23,185 bases of DNA from Acidimicrobiaceae bacterium (GCA_025463965.1 JAODBN010000083.1:1-23185); one strand, 5' to 3'. Numbered from the stretch's first letter, positions 13,159 to 21,847 are shown. Translations and numbers: made by a program. Notes: generated by a model not told the origin, from the sequence alone.

Positions 13159-14712
13159 ATGAAAGAACACGTCGTTCGAGTACACAAGAGCGCGGAGACC
13201 CCCGAGCGGACTGAACTCCTGGCGTGGAAATTGGCTGAGGTGGCGACAGATCCGGTGCCGATCGACCCCGACGTGCAAGAGATGATCGTCAACCGCGTCA
13301 TCGACAACGCTGGAGTCGCAATAGCGGGGCTCCTGCGGAGTCCGGTCGCAAACGCCCGCGCTCAAGCACTCGCCCATCCGAAGCCGGGAGGTGCAACAGT
13401 CATCGGGGTCTCGTCCGATCGGCTCGTGGCCTGTGAGTGGGCGGCATGGGCAAACGGCACTGCTGTTCGCGAGCTCGACTTCCACGACACGTTCCTCGCC
13501 GCGGACATGAATCATCCTGGCGATGTGATCCCATCGATCATCGCCGTTGGACAACAGTGCGGGTCCAGCGGAGCCGATCTTGTCCGTGGGATTGCCGCTG
13601 CTTACGAGGTCACGGTCGACCTCACGAAGGGCATCGCGCTCCACACGCATCGAGTTGACCATTTGCCTCACGTTGCCGCGGGGATGGTGGCGGGCGTCGG
13701 CGCCGTGCTGGGCTTGCCGGTGGAGACGATCTATCAGGCCATTAATCACGTCGTGCACGTCACGGTTACGACTCGCCAGGCCCGGAAAGGTGGGATCTCC
13801 ACGTGGAAGGCGAACGCACCGGCCCACGCAGGAAAGCTTGCGATAGAGGCGATCGACCGTTCAATGCGAGGAGAGACGTCACCGGCGCCGATTTACGAGG
13901 GCGATGACAGCATCATCGCCTGGATGCTCGATGGTCCGGAGGCCAGGTACTGCGTACCGCTCCCGGTGGCCGGCGAGCCCAAACGCGCCATCATGGAGAC
14001 GTACACGAAGGCGTACTCAGCAGAGATCCAGGCTCAACCGTGGATCGATCTCGCGTTTCGACTGAGGTCGCGTATCGCGGATCTCGCCGACGTCTCAGAC
14101 ATCGTCATACGCACGAGTCACCACACGCATCGAATTATCGGGAGCGGAGCCGGCGATCCGCAGAAATACGATCCGTCTGCCAGCCGTGAGACCCTGGATC
14201 ACAGCCTGATGTATATCTTCGCGGTTGCGCTTGAGGATGGACGGTGGCACCACGAGTACAGCTATCGACCGGAGCGCGCGAAGCAGCTGGCCACCGTCGC
14301 GCTCTGGGCAAAAATTCGGACCGAGGAAGACGTCGACTGGGACCGCAGGTACCACGAACCCGATCCCAACAAGCGGGCGTTCGGTGGGCGGGTGCAGGTG
14401 ACTCTGCGAGACGGGCGAACGGTGCAGGACGAGATTGAGGTCGCCGATGCTCATCCACGAGGTGCGAGACCCTTCGGTCCCGAGGACTATGTCCACAAGT
14501 TCGCTGAACTGGTGCACGCCAGCGTTTTGCCTGCGGAGCAGGAGCGCTTTCTCGCCGCGGCCCAAGCCCTGCCGAATCTTCCGAAGACTCACCTCCGAGA
14601 TCTGAACATTGTCGTCCCGCAGGACCTACTTCGTGTGACCGGCTTGAGGACCGGGCTCTTCGAGCAGCATGACGGTATCGAGCCGGGCGAAAGGGAAGTG
14701 GGGGAGTGGTGA
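13159..14712 (+). CDS. MmgE/PrpD-family dehydratase (2-methylcitrate dehydratase-like)
   Basis: 517 aa; PrpD proteins are typically about 450-500. ATG 13159 has GGGGG ~6 bases upstream. Family blocks: RVIDNAGVAIAGLLRSPV (48-65), then the signature ELDFHDTFLAADMNHPGDVIPSI with the conserved Asp/His residues, AAYEVTVDLTKGI, RKGGISTWKANAP, and AYSAEIQAQPWIDLA. Characterised relatives dehydrate 2-methylcitrate to 2-methylaconitate, or convert cis-aconitate to itaconate (CAD), with no iron-sulfur cluster. The next gene is a PrpF-type isomerase. No methylcitrate synthase or lyase is nearby, so the substrate may be a different hydroxy-tricarboxylate. Followed after 139 bases by the PrpF-type gene, probably the same transcription unit. 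Confidence 0.9.
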   Translation: MKEHVVRVHKSAETPERTELLAWKLAEVATDPVPIDPDVQEMIVNRVIDNAGVAIAGLLRSPVANARAQALAHPKPGGATVIGVSSDRLVACEWAAWANGTAVRELDFHDTFLAADMNHPGDVIPSIIAVGQQCGSSGADLVRGIAAAYEVTVDLTKGIALHTHRVDHLPHVAAGMVAGVGAVLGLPVETIYQAINHVVHVTVTTRQARKGGISTWKANAPAHAGKLAIEAIDRSMRGETSPAPIYEGDDSIIAWMLDGPEARYCVPLPVAGEPKRAIMETYTKAYSAEIQAQPWIDLAFRLRSRIADLADVSDIVIRTSHHTHRIIGSGAGDPQKYDPSASRETLDHSLMYIFAVALEDGRWHHEYSYRPERAKQLATVALWAKIRTEEDVDWDRRYHEPDPNKRAFGGRVQVTLRDGRTVQDEIEVADAHPRGARPFGPEDYVHKFAELVHASVLPAEQERFLAAAQALPNLPKTHLRDLNIVVPQDLLRVTGLRTGLFEQHDGIEPGEREVGEW

Positions 14713-14851
14713 CGTGTCGGGTGGGCGCGCAGCCCACCTCGCGCCCGGGCGCTAGTTCGCTGATCGGTCCCTCCCTTCGGGCAGAGACGGCAGCAAGTCG
14801 ACAGCTACATAGGCAGACGGTGTTGGTTTGTCGAGCTGCTGAGGAGAACTC

Positions 14852-16042
14852 GTGAGGCAACGCAGCCTTCCGGCGGTGTTCATGCGCGGTGGAACCAGTA
14901 AGGGATTGATGTTCCACGCATCGGATCTCCCTTCGTCCCAAGCCAAATGGCCGCCGCTACTCACGGCGGCGATGGGATCGCCCGATCCGTACGGTCGCCA
15001 GCTCGACGGCATGGGCGGGGGCATCTCGTCGCTCTCGAAGGCGTGTGTCGTCGCGCCTTCGCAGCGAGCCGATGCCGATGTCGATTACACCTTCGTCCAG
15101 GTGTTGATCAGGGAGGGGCGCCTAGATCTCGCAAGCAACTGCGGCAATATGAGCTCTGCCGTCGGCCCCTTCGCTGTGGACGAAGGCCTCGTTCGGGTAA
15201 GGGGTGACAGCGCAACGCTGCGCATCTTCAACACCAATACGAGCAAGGTGATCAACGCCACGTTTCCGATCGAGGAAACGGGCGCGCGCTACGACGGCGC
15301 ACTCGCGATTCCCGGAGTGGCCGGATCTGGTGCTCCGATTCGGCTCGACTTCGTGGAGCCGGGAGGCGCCACCACGGGCTCGCTTTTGCCCACGGGCCAG
15401 GTGTGCGACCGACTCGAGGTGACGAGAGCCGGAGGCATCGAGGTATCACTCGTTGACGCCGGAAATGCGACCGTGTTCGTACGGGCGATCGATGTCGGAT
15501 TGACTGGACTCGAGCTACCCGATGAGCTCGACGCTCGGCCCGACGTCCTCGCGCTTCTGGAAGATATCCGGCGCCAGGCCGCGGTCCGGATGGGCATAGC
15601 CGCAGAGGTTTCGAGCGTGCCATTCGTCTGCATAGTGCGGACATCGGCTGATGCTGCGACGCTCTCGGGGCAGGTCATACCCGAGGCGAGCGTCGATCTC
15701 ATCTCCCGCGCGATCTCGAACGGTCAACCACATCGTGCACTTCCTCTGACGGTCTCGCTTTGCACAGCTGTCGCCGCAAAGCTGGCGGGTTCGATCGTTT
15801 CGGACGCGGTGAGCTCAACGGCCAGTCATCGCGATCTGTCCATCGGGATGCCGTCCGGAGTACTGAGAGTCGACGCTGACGTGGCGTGGGAGAAGGGCCA
15901 GTGGGTCGCAAAGGTTGGCTCCTTCTACCGGACGGCCCGACGACTGTTTGACGGACGAGTGTGGATACCGGGCCAGGAGCGCCCACCACACGCCGCGAGC
16001 ATGTCCGATGACCATGACGGTGACCTCGAGGAACGGACGTGA
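14852..16042 (+). CDS. PrpF-family isomerase (methylaconitate / 4-oxalomesaconate / methylitaconate isomerase-like)
   Basis: 396 aa from GTG 14852, with GAGGAG about six bases upstream. Opens with the PrpF hallmark AVFMRGGTSKGLMFHASDLP (8-27). Lys63 (in SSLSKACVV) and Cys97 (in ASNCGNMSSAVGPF) are 34 residues apart, as are the Lys and Cys reported as essential in Shewanella PrpF. The protein adopts a two-domain diaminopimelate-epimerase-like fold and shifts a double bond by proton transfer, for example trans/cis-methylaconitate or oxalomesaconate keto-enol forms. With the PrpD-type gene upstream and an oxidoreductase overlapping downstream (GTGA), it likely handles an unsaturated di- or tricarboxylate in the cytosol. 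The exact isomer pair is not readable. Confidence 0.9.
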   Translation: MRQRSLPAVFMRGGTSKGLMFHASDLPSSQAKWPPLLTAAMGSPDPYGRQLDGMGGGISSLSKACVVAPSQRADADVDYTFVQVLIREGRLDLASNCGNMSSAVGPFAVDEGLVRVRGDSATLRIFNTNTSKVINATFPIEETGARYDGALAIPGVAGSGAPIRLDFVEPGGATTGSLLPTGQVCDRLEVTRAGGIEVSLVDAGNATVFVRAIDVGLTGLELPDELDARPDVLALLEDIRRQAAVRMGIAAEVSSVPFVCIVRTSADAATLSGQVIPEASVDLISRAISNGQPHRALPLTVSLCTAVAAKLAGSIVSDAVSSTASHRDLSIGMPSGVLRVDADVAWEKGQWVAKVGSFYRTARRLFDGRVWIPGQERPPHAASMSDDHDGDLEERT

Positions 16043-17025
16043 AGGCGATACGCATTGCTGAGTACGGTGGGCCCGAAGTTCTCCAGCGTGTCGAGGTACC
16101 CATACCGAAGCCGGAGCCGGGAACGGTGCTCGTCCAGCTTGCCTTTGCTGGCATCAACTTCATGGATGTGCATACCCGGCAAGGCAAGTACGAGAATTCC
16201 CACAGCTATCCGATAGCGCTGCCCATCACCCTCGGCATGGAGGGAGCGGGGATCGTACGCGCGCTCGGAGCGGGGGTGGGGCGATTCGCTCCCGGGGACA
16301 GAGTCGCGTGGTGCATCTCTTGGGGTAGCTATGCGGATTTCGCGGTCGTGCCAGTGGCACGACTTGCCAACATACCGGACGAGATCTCCTTCGATCTGGC
16401 TGCCGCGGCTATCTTCCAGGGATCGACGGCCCACTACCTCATCAATGAGGCGGCACACCTTGGGGCCGGGATGACCTGTTTGGTCCATGCCGCATCTGGT
16501 GCGATCGGCCGGCTCCTCGTGCAGCTGGCCCGGCGACGGGGCGCTGTCGTGTATGCGACTGCCAGCTCGGACGAAAAGGCCGCCGTCGCCAGGGCGCTAG
16601 GTGCCAGCGAAGTGTTTCGTTATGAGGATGGTCAATTCGCGGATGCGGTTCGTGAGTCGACGGCAGGTAGCGGAGTGGACGTCGTCTTCGATGCGGTCGG
16701 GGCACCGACGCTTCGGGATAGCTTTCGCGCCGCGCGCACACGGGGACTCGTGGTGAATTATGGATCGGTTGGCGGTGCTGTCAAAGACCTTGATCCGATC
16801 GAACTGGGCGAAGCAGGTTCCTTGTACTTAACGCGTCCTCGGCTCATCGACTACCTGGAGGACGCGGAAACGGTTCAGCGACGAGCTGACGACGTGTTCG
16901 CTGGGCTGATGGACGGCTCAATCTCGGTCGAGATTCCTCGGGAGTATGCATTCGAGGAGTTACAGGAGGCGCACGCAGCATTGGAAGAGCGCCGCCAGAT
17001 GGGTAAGGCTGTTCTTAAGCTCTAG
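16039..17025 (+). CDS. Quinone oxidoreductase-like / zeta-crystallin-type MDR enzyme (NADPH-dependent)
   Basis: 328 aa, starting at GTG 16039 inside a 4-base overlap with the PrpF-type gene. N-terminal GroES-like domain (MKAIRIAEYGGPEVLQRVEV, then VLVQLAFAGINFMDVHTRQG) without zinc-binding cysteines, as in quinone reductases. The Rossmann turn is HAASGAIGRLLVQLARRRG (150-168), followed by GSGVDVVFDAVG. The ending LQEAHAALEERRQMGKAVLKL is typical of the family. These enzymes reduce quinones or the double bond of enones or enoyl thioesters with NADPH. Coupling to PrpD/PrpF-type genes suggests it reduces an unsaturated intermediate of the same pathway; that link is inferred. Convergent with the ABC exporter genes to its right. 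Confidence 0.9.
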   Translation: MKAIRIAEYGGPEVLQRVEVPIPKPEPGTVLVQLAFAGINFMDVHTRQGKYENSHSYPIALPITLGMEGAGIVRALGAGVGRFAPGDRVAWCISWGSYADFAVVPVARLANIPDEISFDLAAAAIFQGSTAHYLINEAAHLGAGMTCLVHAASGAIGRLLVQLARRRGAVVYATASSDEKAAVARALGASEVFRYEDGQFADAVRESTAGSGVDVVFDAVGAPTLRDSFRAARTRGLVVNYGSVGGAVKDLDPIELGEAGSLYLTRPRLIDYLEDAETVQRRADDVFAGLMDGSISVEIPREYAFEELQEAHAALEERRQMGKAVLKL

Positions 17026-17075
17026 TGCCCGGGCGGCCCACTTCTGCGCGGGTAGATGGTCACCGCGATCGCCAG

Positions 17076-17822
17076 TTATGTCTGTCTCTCTCCGCGCGAG
17101 CGCGAGCCGGTCACGAGCCGCTCACGATCGAACGCCTTGGAGGTGATGCGCCAGCCGACCCGGTTGAGGAGCAGTAGAGCGATCCCGAAGCCGAGTACGA
17201 GTCGGAGCGTGGGATGAATCACGTTGTAGGAGATGAGCGAAGTGATTGCAATCGGGGGCAAGCTTGCGAGGCCGGCGAGCTGCTGCGCCGCGCGGACGTC
17301 GTTCGACCTGGTGGAGATCGCGATACCCGCCCAGATAGACCAGCCGGCAAGGAGGGGAGTAAACGCAAGCTGGGCGAGCAGTTCTGGGCCCCTGACGAGC
17401 GCCGACGCGATGACCGGCTGGGCGAACAGCTCGACGCACGCGAGGAAAAGCGCGAAGACTGCGTAGGCGACGACTACGGACGGGATGAAGGACGCCAAAG
17501 CCTTACCGAGCAGGAACTCTTCGCGACGGAGCGGCGTCGTGAGGATCGGCTCGAGAGTGCCCTGCTGGCGTTCGCCCACGACCGAGTAGGCGGCGAGCGT
17601 GGCTGGCACAATCGCGGGAATAGCCATCAAGTAAACGAGAAGATTTTCGTGCCGTAGAGTTGCGGCTGCGGACACGGGTAGTGCGAACGCCCGGGCCAAT
17701 GGAGCGATGATGAAGATGAGCGGCACTACGGCCATCGTCCCGACGATCGATCCTGTGCGACGGTACTCCCGGAGTTCCTTTCGAAAGATCGCTCGGACCC
17801 GGCGCGTGCTCGGTTTCATCAC
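17076..17822 (-). CDS. ABC-2-type transporter permease
   Basis: 248 aa, with about six predicted membrane spans: VGTMAVVPLIFIIAPLARAF near the N-terminus, then LMAIPAIVPATLAAYSVVG, FIPSVVVAYAVFALFLACV, and others. The motif GERQQGTLEPILTTPLRREEFLLGKAL is the conserved cytoplasmic loop of ABC-2 exporters such as NatB. Two starts overlap the ATPase stop: GTG 17822 (GTGA) or ATG 17819 (TGATG); either gives tight coupling. The partner is the ATPase upstream. The exported substrate (ion, drug, lipid or peptide) is unknown. A single half-permease implies a homodimer. Confidence 0.9.
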   Translation of the reverse strand: MMKPSTRRVRAIFRKELREYRRTGSIVGTMAVVPLIFIIAPLARAFALPVSAAATLRHENLLVYLMAIPAIVPATLAAYSVVGERQQGTLEPILTTPLRREEFLLGKALASFIPSVVVAYAVFALFLACVELFAQPVIASALVRGPELLAQLAFTPLLAGWSIWAGIAISTRSNDVRAAQQLAGLASLPPIAITSLISYNVIHPTLRLVLGFGIALLLLNRVGWRITSKAFDRERLVTGSRSRGERQT

Positions 17823-18763
17823 GGCGTCGGTCTCCTGCCTTGGTCTATGAGCTCGAGGTAGACGTCTTCAAGCGAGTGGTGCGATTCACCCAGCGATAGA
17901 ACGTCAGCTCCCGCCGAAACCAAGGCGCGCGCCACAGCCGGCGGGGCGACAATCGAGTCCGACACAACGAGCGAATAGCTCGCCGTTCCCACCTCTCGCC
18001 AGGCGTCGACAGCCGGACATGCGTCGAACACGGCGCCTGGATCGGGAAGCGGGGCGACAGTGCGGACCGACAGTGTCTTGGAGAACAACCGCTCGCGCAG
18101 CTCGTCGGGTCGACCTAGCGCACGCAGGGTCGTGTTCAGAATGGCGACGCGGTCACACAGGCGTTCTGCCTCGTCGAGCCGGTGCGTGGTGAGAACGATC
18201 GTCACGCCTCGATGGCGTAGCTCGTCGATCAGCTCGTGGACGTCCCGAGCTGCGACAGGATCGAGGCCGGAAGTCGGCTCGTCCAGGAATAGCACCTCAG
18301 GGTCGCTGAGCAGCGCCCTCCCCAACGCCGCTCGCTGACGTAGTCCCTTGGAAAGGGTCCCACACGCATCATTTGCTCGGTCGATGAGGTGGACGGCCCT
18401 AAGGGCGCGCTCGATCCGACTCCGTGCGTCGGGCACCTGGTAAAGCTCAGCGAAAGCTTCGAGGTTCTCGGCCACGCTCAAGCGGAGGTAGAGACCCGGT
18501 GACTCCGGCATGATCGAGATACGGCTGCGGATTGCAACCCCATTTTCAGGCGCTAGGGCGATTCCTGTGATCACCGCTGAGCCTGACGTCGGGGAGAGGA
18601 GCGTGCCGAGCGTCCGTACGGTCGTTGTCTTGCCCGCACCGTTCGGGCCGAGCAAGCCGAAAATCTCGCCGTGGCCGATCTCGAACGAAACGTCATCGAG
18701 GGCGACTCGTTCGCCAAAGCACTTGCTCAGCCGAAGGACAGAAAGCGCGGGAGCGTCGCTCAT
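17819..18763 (-). CDS. ABC-2 exporter ATP-binding protein (NatA/DrrA type)
   Basis: 314 aa. Walker A GPNGAGKTT (39-47), signature LSKGLRQR (137-144, with Lys where the second residue of SGG is usual), Walker B VLFLDEPTSGLDP (157-169) and switch His in LTTHRLDEAE. The Q-loop position carries Glu87 (MPESPGLY), seen in some exporter ATPases. Residues ~220-314 form an extra C-terminal domain ending HHSLEDVYLELIDQ, typical of the DrrA/NatA group. ATG 18763 has no clear ribosome-binding site. It drives the permease whose gene overlaps its 3' end. No regulator or substrate gene is adjacent on the same strand, so cargo cannot be inferred. Confidence 0.93.
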   Translation of the reverse strand: MSDAPALSVLRLSKCFGERVALDDVSFEIGHGEIFGLLGPNGAGKTTTVRTLGTLLSPTSGSAVITGIALAPENGVAIRSRISIMPESPGLYLRLSVAENLEAFAELYQVPDARSRIERALRAVHLIDRANDACGTLSKGLRQRAALGRALLSDPEVLFLDEPTSGLDPVAARDVHELIDELRHRGVTIVLTTHRLDEAERLCDRVAILNTTLRALGRPDELRERLFSKTLSVRTVAPLPDPGAVFDACPAVDAWREVGTASYSLVVSDSIVAPPAVARALVSAGADVLSLGESHHSLEDVYLELIDQGRRPTP

Positions 18764-19070
18764 TGGGTCGCGAGCCGTCTCTGAGCTCGGGGCAGCTATC
18801 GCAGCCGGTCTAGATGGTGGTTGAGCATGCCGATCAAAGTACAGTCACGCAGCAGGATTTGTCCGGACCCATCGACCCGTTTTCGCGAACTGTTACAGGG
18901 GAGATGCCGGATCGAGTCGCCGTCATCTCCAGCCGAGACCGGACGTAGCTCATCGCATGATCCTGCAACGGTGACAGCTGACAGCAAAGCGCAGCCGCCG
19001 TCTTTTCGTCCCCGCCGACGCTCGTTCGATCCTTGACCGGTAGTCGGGCCGATGTGGCACGATTTCGCCG
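18764..19070. other. 307-base divergent intergenic region
   Basis: It lies between the ABC exporter (minus) and the AraC-type gene (plus). I see no recognisable coding sequence, RNA or strong hairpin. A TTGACC at 19032 and a GTTT-N15-GGGGAG near 18890 were examined and judged too weak to call promoters. Confidence 0.4.
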
Positions 19071-19520
19071 GTGACCAGGAGCCCCGCCGTGGCGCAGCAC
19101 CTGCAGGACCTCATGCTGCTGCGCCGCGTCCGCGACCGGATCGACCGGGAGTACGCCCAGCCGCTGGACGTAGAGGCGCTTGCTCGCGGGGTAGGCATGT
19201 CGTCGGGCCACCTCAGCCGTCAATTCCGGCGAGCCTATGGCGAGTCGCCCTACGCCTATCTGATGACTAGGCGCATCGAGCGCGCGATGGCGCTCCTGCG
19301 TCGTGGCGATCTCAGCGTCACCGTGGTCTGTTTCGCGGTCGGCTGCTCCTCGCTCGGCACATTCAGCAGTCGCTTCAGCGAACTGGTCGGCATGCCACCC
19401 AGCACATACCGGCGCCACGCGACCCGGACAACCGTGGGGATGCCGGCGTGTGTGGCGAAGCAGGTGACTAGACCGATCAGGAATCGAGAAGCGCGGACTG
19501 CCGAGCCGCACATAGCGTGA
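19071..19520 (+). CDS. Short AraC-family transcriptional regulator (DNA-binding domain only)
   Basis: 149 aa from GTG 19071. Nearly the whole conserved part is the double helix-turn-helix of AraC/XylS: RIDREYAQPLDVEALARGVG, MSSGHLSRQFRRAYGESPYAYLMTRRI (first HTH), then VCFAVGCSSLGTFSSRFSELVGMPPSTYRR (second HTH). There is no N-terminal sensor domain, so its signal is either absent or provided by another protein. A ~35-residue basic tail follows. The stop overlaps a possible GTG of the next gene, a VOC protein. This AraC-VOC arrangement recurs in actinobacteria; the regulator probably activates its neighbour. No ribosome-binding site is seen before GTG 19071. Confidence 0.88.
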   Translation: MTRSPAVAQHLQDLMLLRRVRDRIDREYAQPLDVEALARGVGMSSGHLSRQFRRAYGESPYAYLMTRRIERAMALLRRGDLSVTVVCFAVGCSSLGTFSSRFSELVGMPPSTYRRHATRTTVGMPACVAKQVTRPIRNREARTAEPHIA

Positions 19521-19525
19521 TCGCC

Positions 19526-19936
19526 ATGGACATCACCATTCACTCGAGCTTCCTCCCGCACGACGATCCCGAGGCGTCCCTGGCCTTCTATCGGGACACC
19601 CTGGGATTCGAGGTCCGCAACGATGTCGGATACGACGGGATGCGCTGGATCACGGTCGGCCCCCCGAACCAGCCGAGCACGTCGATCGTCCTGACACCGC
19701 CGGCTGTAACTCCCGGTATCACTCACGAGGAGCGGCGGACCATCCTCGAGATGATGGCCAAGGGGACTTATGGCCACATCATTCTGGCTACCACCGACCT
19801 AGCCGCCGCCTTTGAGCGTGTGCAGGCCAGCGGCGCGGATGTCGTCCAGGAGCCGACCGATCAGCCCTACGGGGTTCGCGACTGCGTCTTCCGCGATCCT
19901 GCGGGCAACCTCGTCCGTATCAACGAGTTGCGCTGA
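19526..19936 (+). CDS. VOC-superfamily protein paired with the AraC regulator
   Basis: 136 aa from ATG 19526; a GTG at 19517 overlapping the AraC stop is an alternative giving three more residues. Single VOC module: SFLPHDDPEASLAFYRDTLGFEVRNDV at the N-terminus, YGHIILATTDLAAAFERVQASGAD in the second half, and the end block DCVFRDPAGNLVRINEL. His and Glu residues in HIILATTD and RINE sit where VOC metal ligands are normally found. Could be a glyoxalase-like enzyme, a dioxygenase or a ligand-binding resistance protein. It is co-transcribed with the AraC gene by position. Confidence 0.88.
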   Translation: MDITIHSSFLPHDDPEASLAFYRDTLGFEVRNDVGYDGMRWITVGPPNQPSTSIVLTPPAVTPGITHEERRTILEMMAKGTYGHIILATTDLAAAFERVQASGADVVQEPTDQPYGVRDCVFRDPAGNLVRINELR

Positions 19937-20112
19937 GCAGTCCAGCGGTCGCAATCCGACTGACCAGACGGCACGAGAGACCACAGTTCGATGATGGCGT
20001 CGGACGTGCAAAGGAATGTGCGATCTCCGATTGCACGCACACCCATTGGGGCTGGGCAGTTATCGAACTAGAAGGACCGAACTATTTGTGTTACATCCCG
20101 AAGGAGGCGGTT

Positions 20113-20442
20113 ATGGCTCAAGATATCAAACTTATCGTGTACCCGGCCAAAGACCTGGAAAGCGCGAAAGCGGTATTTAGTAGCTTTCTAGGTGCGGAGC
20201 CCTACGCAGACGCGCCATACTACGTCGGGTACAAGACCGCCAGCCAAGAAGTCGGACTCGATCCCAACGGTCAGGCCATTGTTTCCTACATAGATGTGAC
20301 CGACGTCAAGAACAGCCTGCAGGCGCTGTTAGACGCGGGTGCAGTCATCCAGCAAGAGATCAAAGAAGTGGCGCCAGGCATGGTGATTGCTCAAGTTAAA
20401 GATCTCAACAACAATGTCCTCGGTCTTAGGGGACCGAGTTAG
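20113..20442 (+). CDS. VOC-superfamily protein with lower GC than its neighbours
   Basis: 109 aa from ATG 20113, preceded by a strong AAGGAGG. VOC pattern: IKLIVYPAKDLESAKAVFSSFLGAEPYADAPYYVGYK, then AIVSYIDVTDVKNSLQALLDAGAV and the ending VIAQVKDLNNNVLGLRGPS. No histidine occurs in the protein, so classical metal-dependent glyoxalase chemistry is unlikely. The first 60 coding bases are 50 percent G+C and use codons such as AAA, GAT, CTT, TTT and TTA that are rare in the surrounding genes, pointing to recent transfer from a lower-GC donor. Its own promoter should lie in 19937-20112. A hairpin overlaps its 3' end. Third VOC gene in the window and not closely similar to the other two. Confidence 0.85.
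   Translation: MAQDIKLIVYPAKDLESAKAVFSSFLGAEPYADAPYYVGYKTASQEVGLDPNGQAIVSYIDVTDVKNSLQALLDAGAVIQQEIKEVAPGMVIAQVKDLNNNVLGLRGPS
20419..20438 (+). terminator. Hairpin at the end of the low-GC VOC gene
   Basis: CTCGGTC (20419-20425) pairs perfectly with GACCGAG (20432-20438) around a six-base loop. It ends one base before the TAG stop (20440-20442). A second small inverted repeat TTAGT-CGT-ACTAA (20439-20451) follows. No T-run, so this is a tentative intrinsic terminator. Confidence 0.35.
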
Positions 20443-20527
20443 TCGTACTAAAGGACGGTTGCTGACTGAAGCTACTCCGCCGGGATCCCCGAGGCCAGAG
20501 ATTGCCGCCCCGAGCGCATAGAGCGAT

Positions 20528-21847
20528 TCATAGGGGTGAGACTCGTCGTGAACCATCACTGCCCGGGCGGGCTGCCGGCACCTGGGCTGTCTCATAGCGG
20601 GCCTCGGCTGCAAGATCAATGAGGTCCGGCACGGATTCGAGGGCCTCCCTCGAGGTGGTGCCCCGGACCGTCAAGACGTATGCATCCGTCCCCTCGTGCC
20701 AGTCCAATCGGTCGCCGACCGAGCGGTTCACCATGACGTCTTGCACGCCCGGGAGTTGCCGGATTCGCTCGGCGCCCTTCAAAGCAAGCAGCCGGCTGGC
20801 GTGCGTTGGCGCCTGCATGTTGTAGCGATAGTGGTAGACGGTCTCTGTGAGCGAGGAGGACGCCAGAGGCATACGGCGCGCTGTCGCAAGAAGAGGAGGG
20901 CTTGGCAGCACTAAGCGGCAAGCGAGAGCGATGAAGTCGCAGGCATAAGCCACGGCGTAGAGCTCGGGGATTCGTCCACCACCCAGTCTTCCGTTCACCT
21001 CGATCAATTTGGGACCGTCGCGGCACAGCTTCACCTCCACGTGGAGCGCCCCCCACTGGACGCCCAGCGCCTTTGCCGCGTCGACGGCAAGAGCTGCAGC
21101 CGATGCCGCGTCGGCCTCGTCGACCGGCGGCGGCAGGATGTGGCCGCGCTCACGGAATGGGGGAGCGAGGGAGAACTTACCGGTGACCCCGAGGACCTCG
21201 GGACGACCTCGTTCTACGAAGGTCTCTACGGAGAGGAACTCGCCGAGAGCGCTCTTCTCGCCCTCGCGTCGACCCAGCAGGTAGCCCTCGAGAAGAAAGC
21301 GTTCGTGTCCGCTAGAAGCGAAGACGGCATCGAGGACGGCGTCGGGACCCGCCACCCAGCAGGTGTCCCGACTCGCTGCACCCACGCTGGGCTTCAGGAT
21401 GGCGGGGTAGGGGAACCCAGCGACCAGCTTGCGCAGCGCTTGGGCATCCGTACCTGCGGGCACCAGGAGAAAGGGTGGGGTTGGGATCCCGTGTTCGCGT
21501 AGCGCCCGCCGCTGCAGGTATTTGTCAGTGACGGCCTCCACGGTTGGCACCGAGTTCGAGCGCAGGCCGAGAAGGCCCCCGACGCGGGCGGCCAGCCGCA
21601 ACGTCTCATCAGTGAATCCCAGGACTCCGTCGATTTCCGAACCGGACAGCTGTGCGAGTGCTGTCTCGAAGGAATGTCCCCGGATATCAATCACGTCCCC
21701 GAGTCGGCCGAGCAGCCGCTCGTTCGGGCCCAGCTCCTCGTCGCCCGCGAGGACCCAGACCAGCCGACAGTACGGCCCAGTCTTTTCCGCCAGCTCGAGC
21801 ACGTCGACGGAGTTCGGCCAGTAGATGACGGCAAGATGTAGCTGCAT
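20528..21847 (-). CDS. ATP-grasp ligase, L-amino-acid-ligase / carbamoyl-phosphate-synthase-like
   Basis: 439 aa. Residues 1-~105 are a Rossmann-like pre-ATP-grasp domain. The ATP-grasp fold follows: TDKYLQRRALREHGIPTPPF, YPAILKPSVGAASRDTCWV (ATP-binding lysine), FLSVETFVERG, and HVEVKLCRDGPKLIEVNGRLGGG, whose Glu and Asn are the metal ligands. The last ~120 residues resemble the C-terminal domain of BacD/YwfE-type L-amino acid ligases (PGVQDVMVNRSVGDRLDW and EGTDAYVLTVRGTTSREAL). Such enzymes activate a carboxylate as acyl phosphate and couple it to an amine, making dipeptides or amides. It diverges from a formyltransferase gene across 94 bases, suggesting a joint small-molecule pathway. Substrates unknown; it is not a housekeeping CarB or PurD by length and domain order. 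Confidence 0.88.
   Translation of the reverse strand: MQLHLAVIYWPNSVDVLELAEKTGPYCRLVWVLAGDEELGPNERLLGRLGDVIDIRGHSFETALAQLSGSEIDGVLGFTDETLRLAARVGGLLGLRSNSVPTVEAVTDKYLQRRALREHGIPTPPFLLVPAGTDAQALRKLVAGFPYPAILKPSVGAASRDTCWVAGPDAVLDAVFASSGHERFLLEGYLLGRREGEKSALGEFLSVETFVERGRPEVLGVTGKFSLAPPFRERGHILPPPVDEADAASAAALAVDAAKALGVQWGALHVEVKLCRDGPKLIEVNGRLGGGRIPELYAVAYACDFIALACRLVLPSPPLLATARRMPLASSSLTETVYHYRYNMQAPTHASRLLALKGAERIRQLPGVQDVMVNRSVGDRLDWHEGTDAYVLTVRGTTSREALESVPDLIDLAAEARYETAQVPAARPGSDGSRRVSPL

Noticed and set aside
13159..16042. A complete methylcitrate (propionate) cycle
   Set aside because: Only PrpD- and PrpF-type genes are present; no PrpC, PrpB or AcnD homologue is in the window.
18889..18913. 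GTTT-N15-GGGGAG upstream of the AraC gene as a third stress promoter
   Set aside because: The -10 half is GGGGAG rather than GGGTA and it lies about 160 bases before the gene.
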